Origin: Hydractinia symbiolongicarpus
Lineage: Eukaryota; Cnidaria; Hydrozoa; Anthoathecata; Hydractiniidae
DNA: 64,000 nucleotides
Assembly (NCBI RefSeq): GCF_029227915.1
Contig: NC_079886.1
Span: forward strand, 25,584,501-25,648,500
Direction: 5' to 3'
Below are positions 63,801 to 64,000 of this stretch, one piece after another. Position numbers and translations under genes: made by a program. How positions within the stretch are numbered: position 1 is the first letter of the stretch; the number at the start of each line of letters is the position of its first letter. The notes beneath the pieces were generated by a model, which saw nothing but the letters and a program-made list of their open reading frames with translations, was not told the origin of the DNA and did no database searches.

Positions 63801-64000
63801 AAGTCCAAAGTCAGTTCAATTAAGTCACAAAGTCAATCGTTTCACTGTTAAAAGCGATACAACCTAGTAATATCAGAAAAATACCGATTAATACATGTTG
63901 GTACGAATATGTCACTCAACCTTTGCAACTGAAACGGACTCATACTGTTAGAAGTCAATGAAATGTAGTTTTTGAAACTGTCTCTATTTCTTCAGCGTGC
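60851..64000. repeat. Four-monomer higher-order repeat resumes, plus one extra monomer
   Basis: P, Q, R, S start at 60851, 61224, 61597 and 61970. An extra monomer at 62343 (ACAAAAATGTGACAAAACAG) follows. Then P, Q, R, S start again at 62716, 63089, 63462 and 63835, the last cut by the window end. With the extra monomer the spacing is 1865 bp. The array evidently continues past position 64000. Confidence 0.88.

Larger units (their letters stand above)
1..64000. repeat. 373 bp tandem satellite array, whole window
   Basis: The anchor AATCGTTTCACT, or a one- or two-base variant, recurs at 1, 374, 747, 1120, 1493, 1866, 2239 and onward to 63462 and 63835, giving 171 starts. Nearly all steps are 372 or 373 bp. 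Exceptions are 366-371 (small deletions), 374-375 (small insertions), 389 (telomeric insertion), 329 (44 bp deletion), one 53 bp fragment and one 624 bp fused pair. Every monomer is in the same orientation. I see no inverted block, no transposon, no simple-sequence tract longer than 20 bp and no unique DNA. Base composition is about 37% GC. Both ends are open, so the true array is longer than 64 kb. The satellite family and host are not recognised. Array size and higher-order structure fit centromeric or pericentromeric heterochromatin, but this is inference. Confidence 0.99.

Noticed and set aside
1-64000. CRISPR array
   Set aside because: Spacing is regular, but the whole 373 bp is repeated. 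There are no short repeats separated by unique spacers and no cas genes.
1-64000. Transposons, retroelement fragments, tRNA or 5S-like promoters (A/B boxes)
   Set aside because: No terminal repeats, poly-A tails, long coding frames or GGTTCGAATCC-type B box were found. Every stretch is accounted for by the monomer.

Overview
The whole 64 kb window is one uninterrupted tandem satellite array. I find no gene, no RNA gene, no transposon and no unique flanking sequence. The repeat is a 373 bp monomer (about 37% GC in the stretch I counted by hand). I located 171 monomer starts by eye, using the anchor AATCGTTTCACT and its one- or two-base variants. All are in the same orientation, from position 1 to the last start at 63835. 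Most steps are exactly 372 or 373 bp. The array runs off both ends of the window.

The layout is a mosaic of higher-order repeats (HORs) of different sizes: a displaced monomer pair (1866-2611 and 4476-5221); a rearranged zone with a 53 bp monomer fragment and a fused monomer (5222-7390); a 5-monomer unit of 1858 bp (11861-15576); an 8-monomer unit of 2982 bp (14085-20048) grading into a 4-monomer unit of 1492 bp (18931-21914); a 5-monomer unit of about 1863 bp with an internal pair expansion (22661-28994); a 744 bp dimer (about 29110-31330); a 10-monomer unit of 3693 bp (32346-39731); a 1075 bp trimer (39403-41179); an 8-monomer unit of 2941 bp (about 41040-46216); a 5-monomer unit of about 1863 bp (about 46190-49538); and a 4-monomer unit of about 1490 bp (52278-64000).

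Two signals go beyond an ordinary satellite. First, two monomers carry a 16 bp insertion that creates a 20 bp telomeric tract, (AACCCT)3AA, at 32514-32533 and 36207-36226. They lie exactly one 3693 bp unit apart. Second, the 373 bp monomer looks like an ancient head-to-tail dimer of half-units of about 195 and 178 bp, because short motifs recur in the same order in both halves.

The organism is a eukaryote, probably with TTAGGG-type telomeres. If the tract reflects the host telomere, it argues against typical insects (TTAGG), nematodes (TTAGGC) and most plants (TTTAGGG). The monomer keeps about 15 CpGs, with no obvious depletion, which is unusual for heavily methylated vertebrate satellite. 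I do not recognise the satellite family. A centromeric or pericentromeric location is plausible from the size and HOR structure, but nothing in the sequence proves it. The short open frames (up to about 104 codons) are by-products of the repeat and are not annotated as genes.
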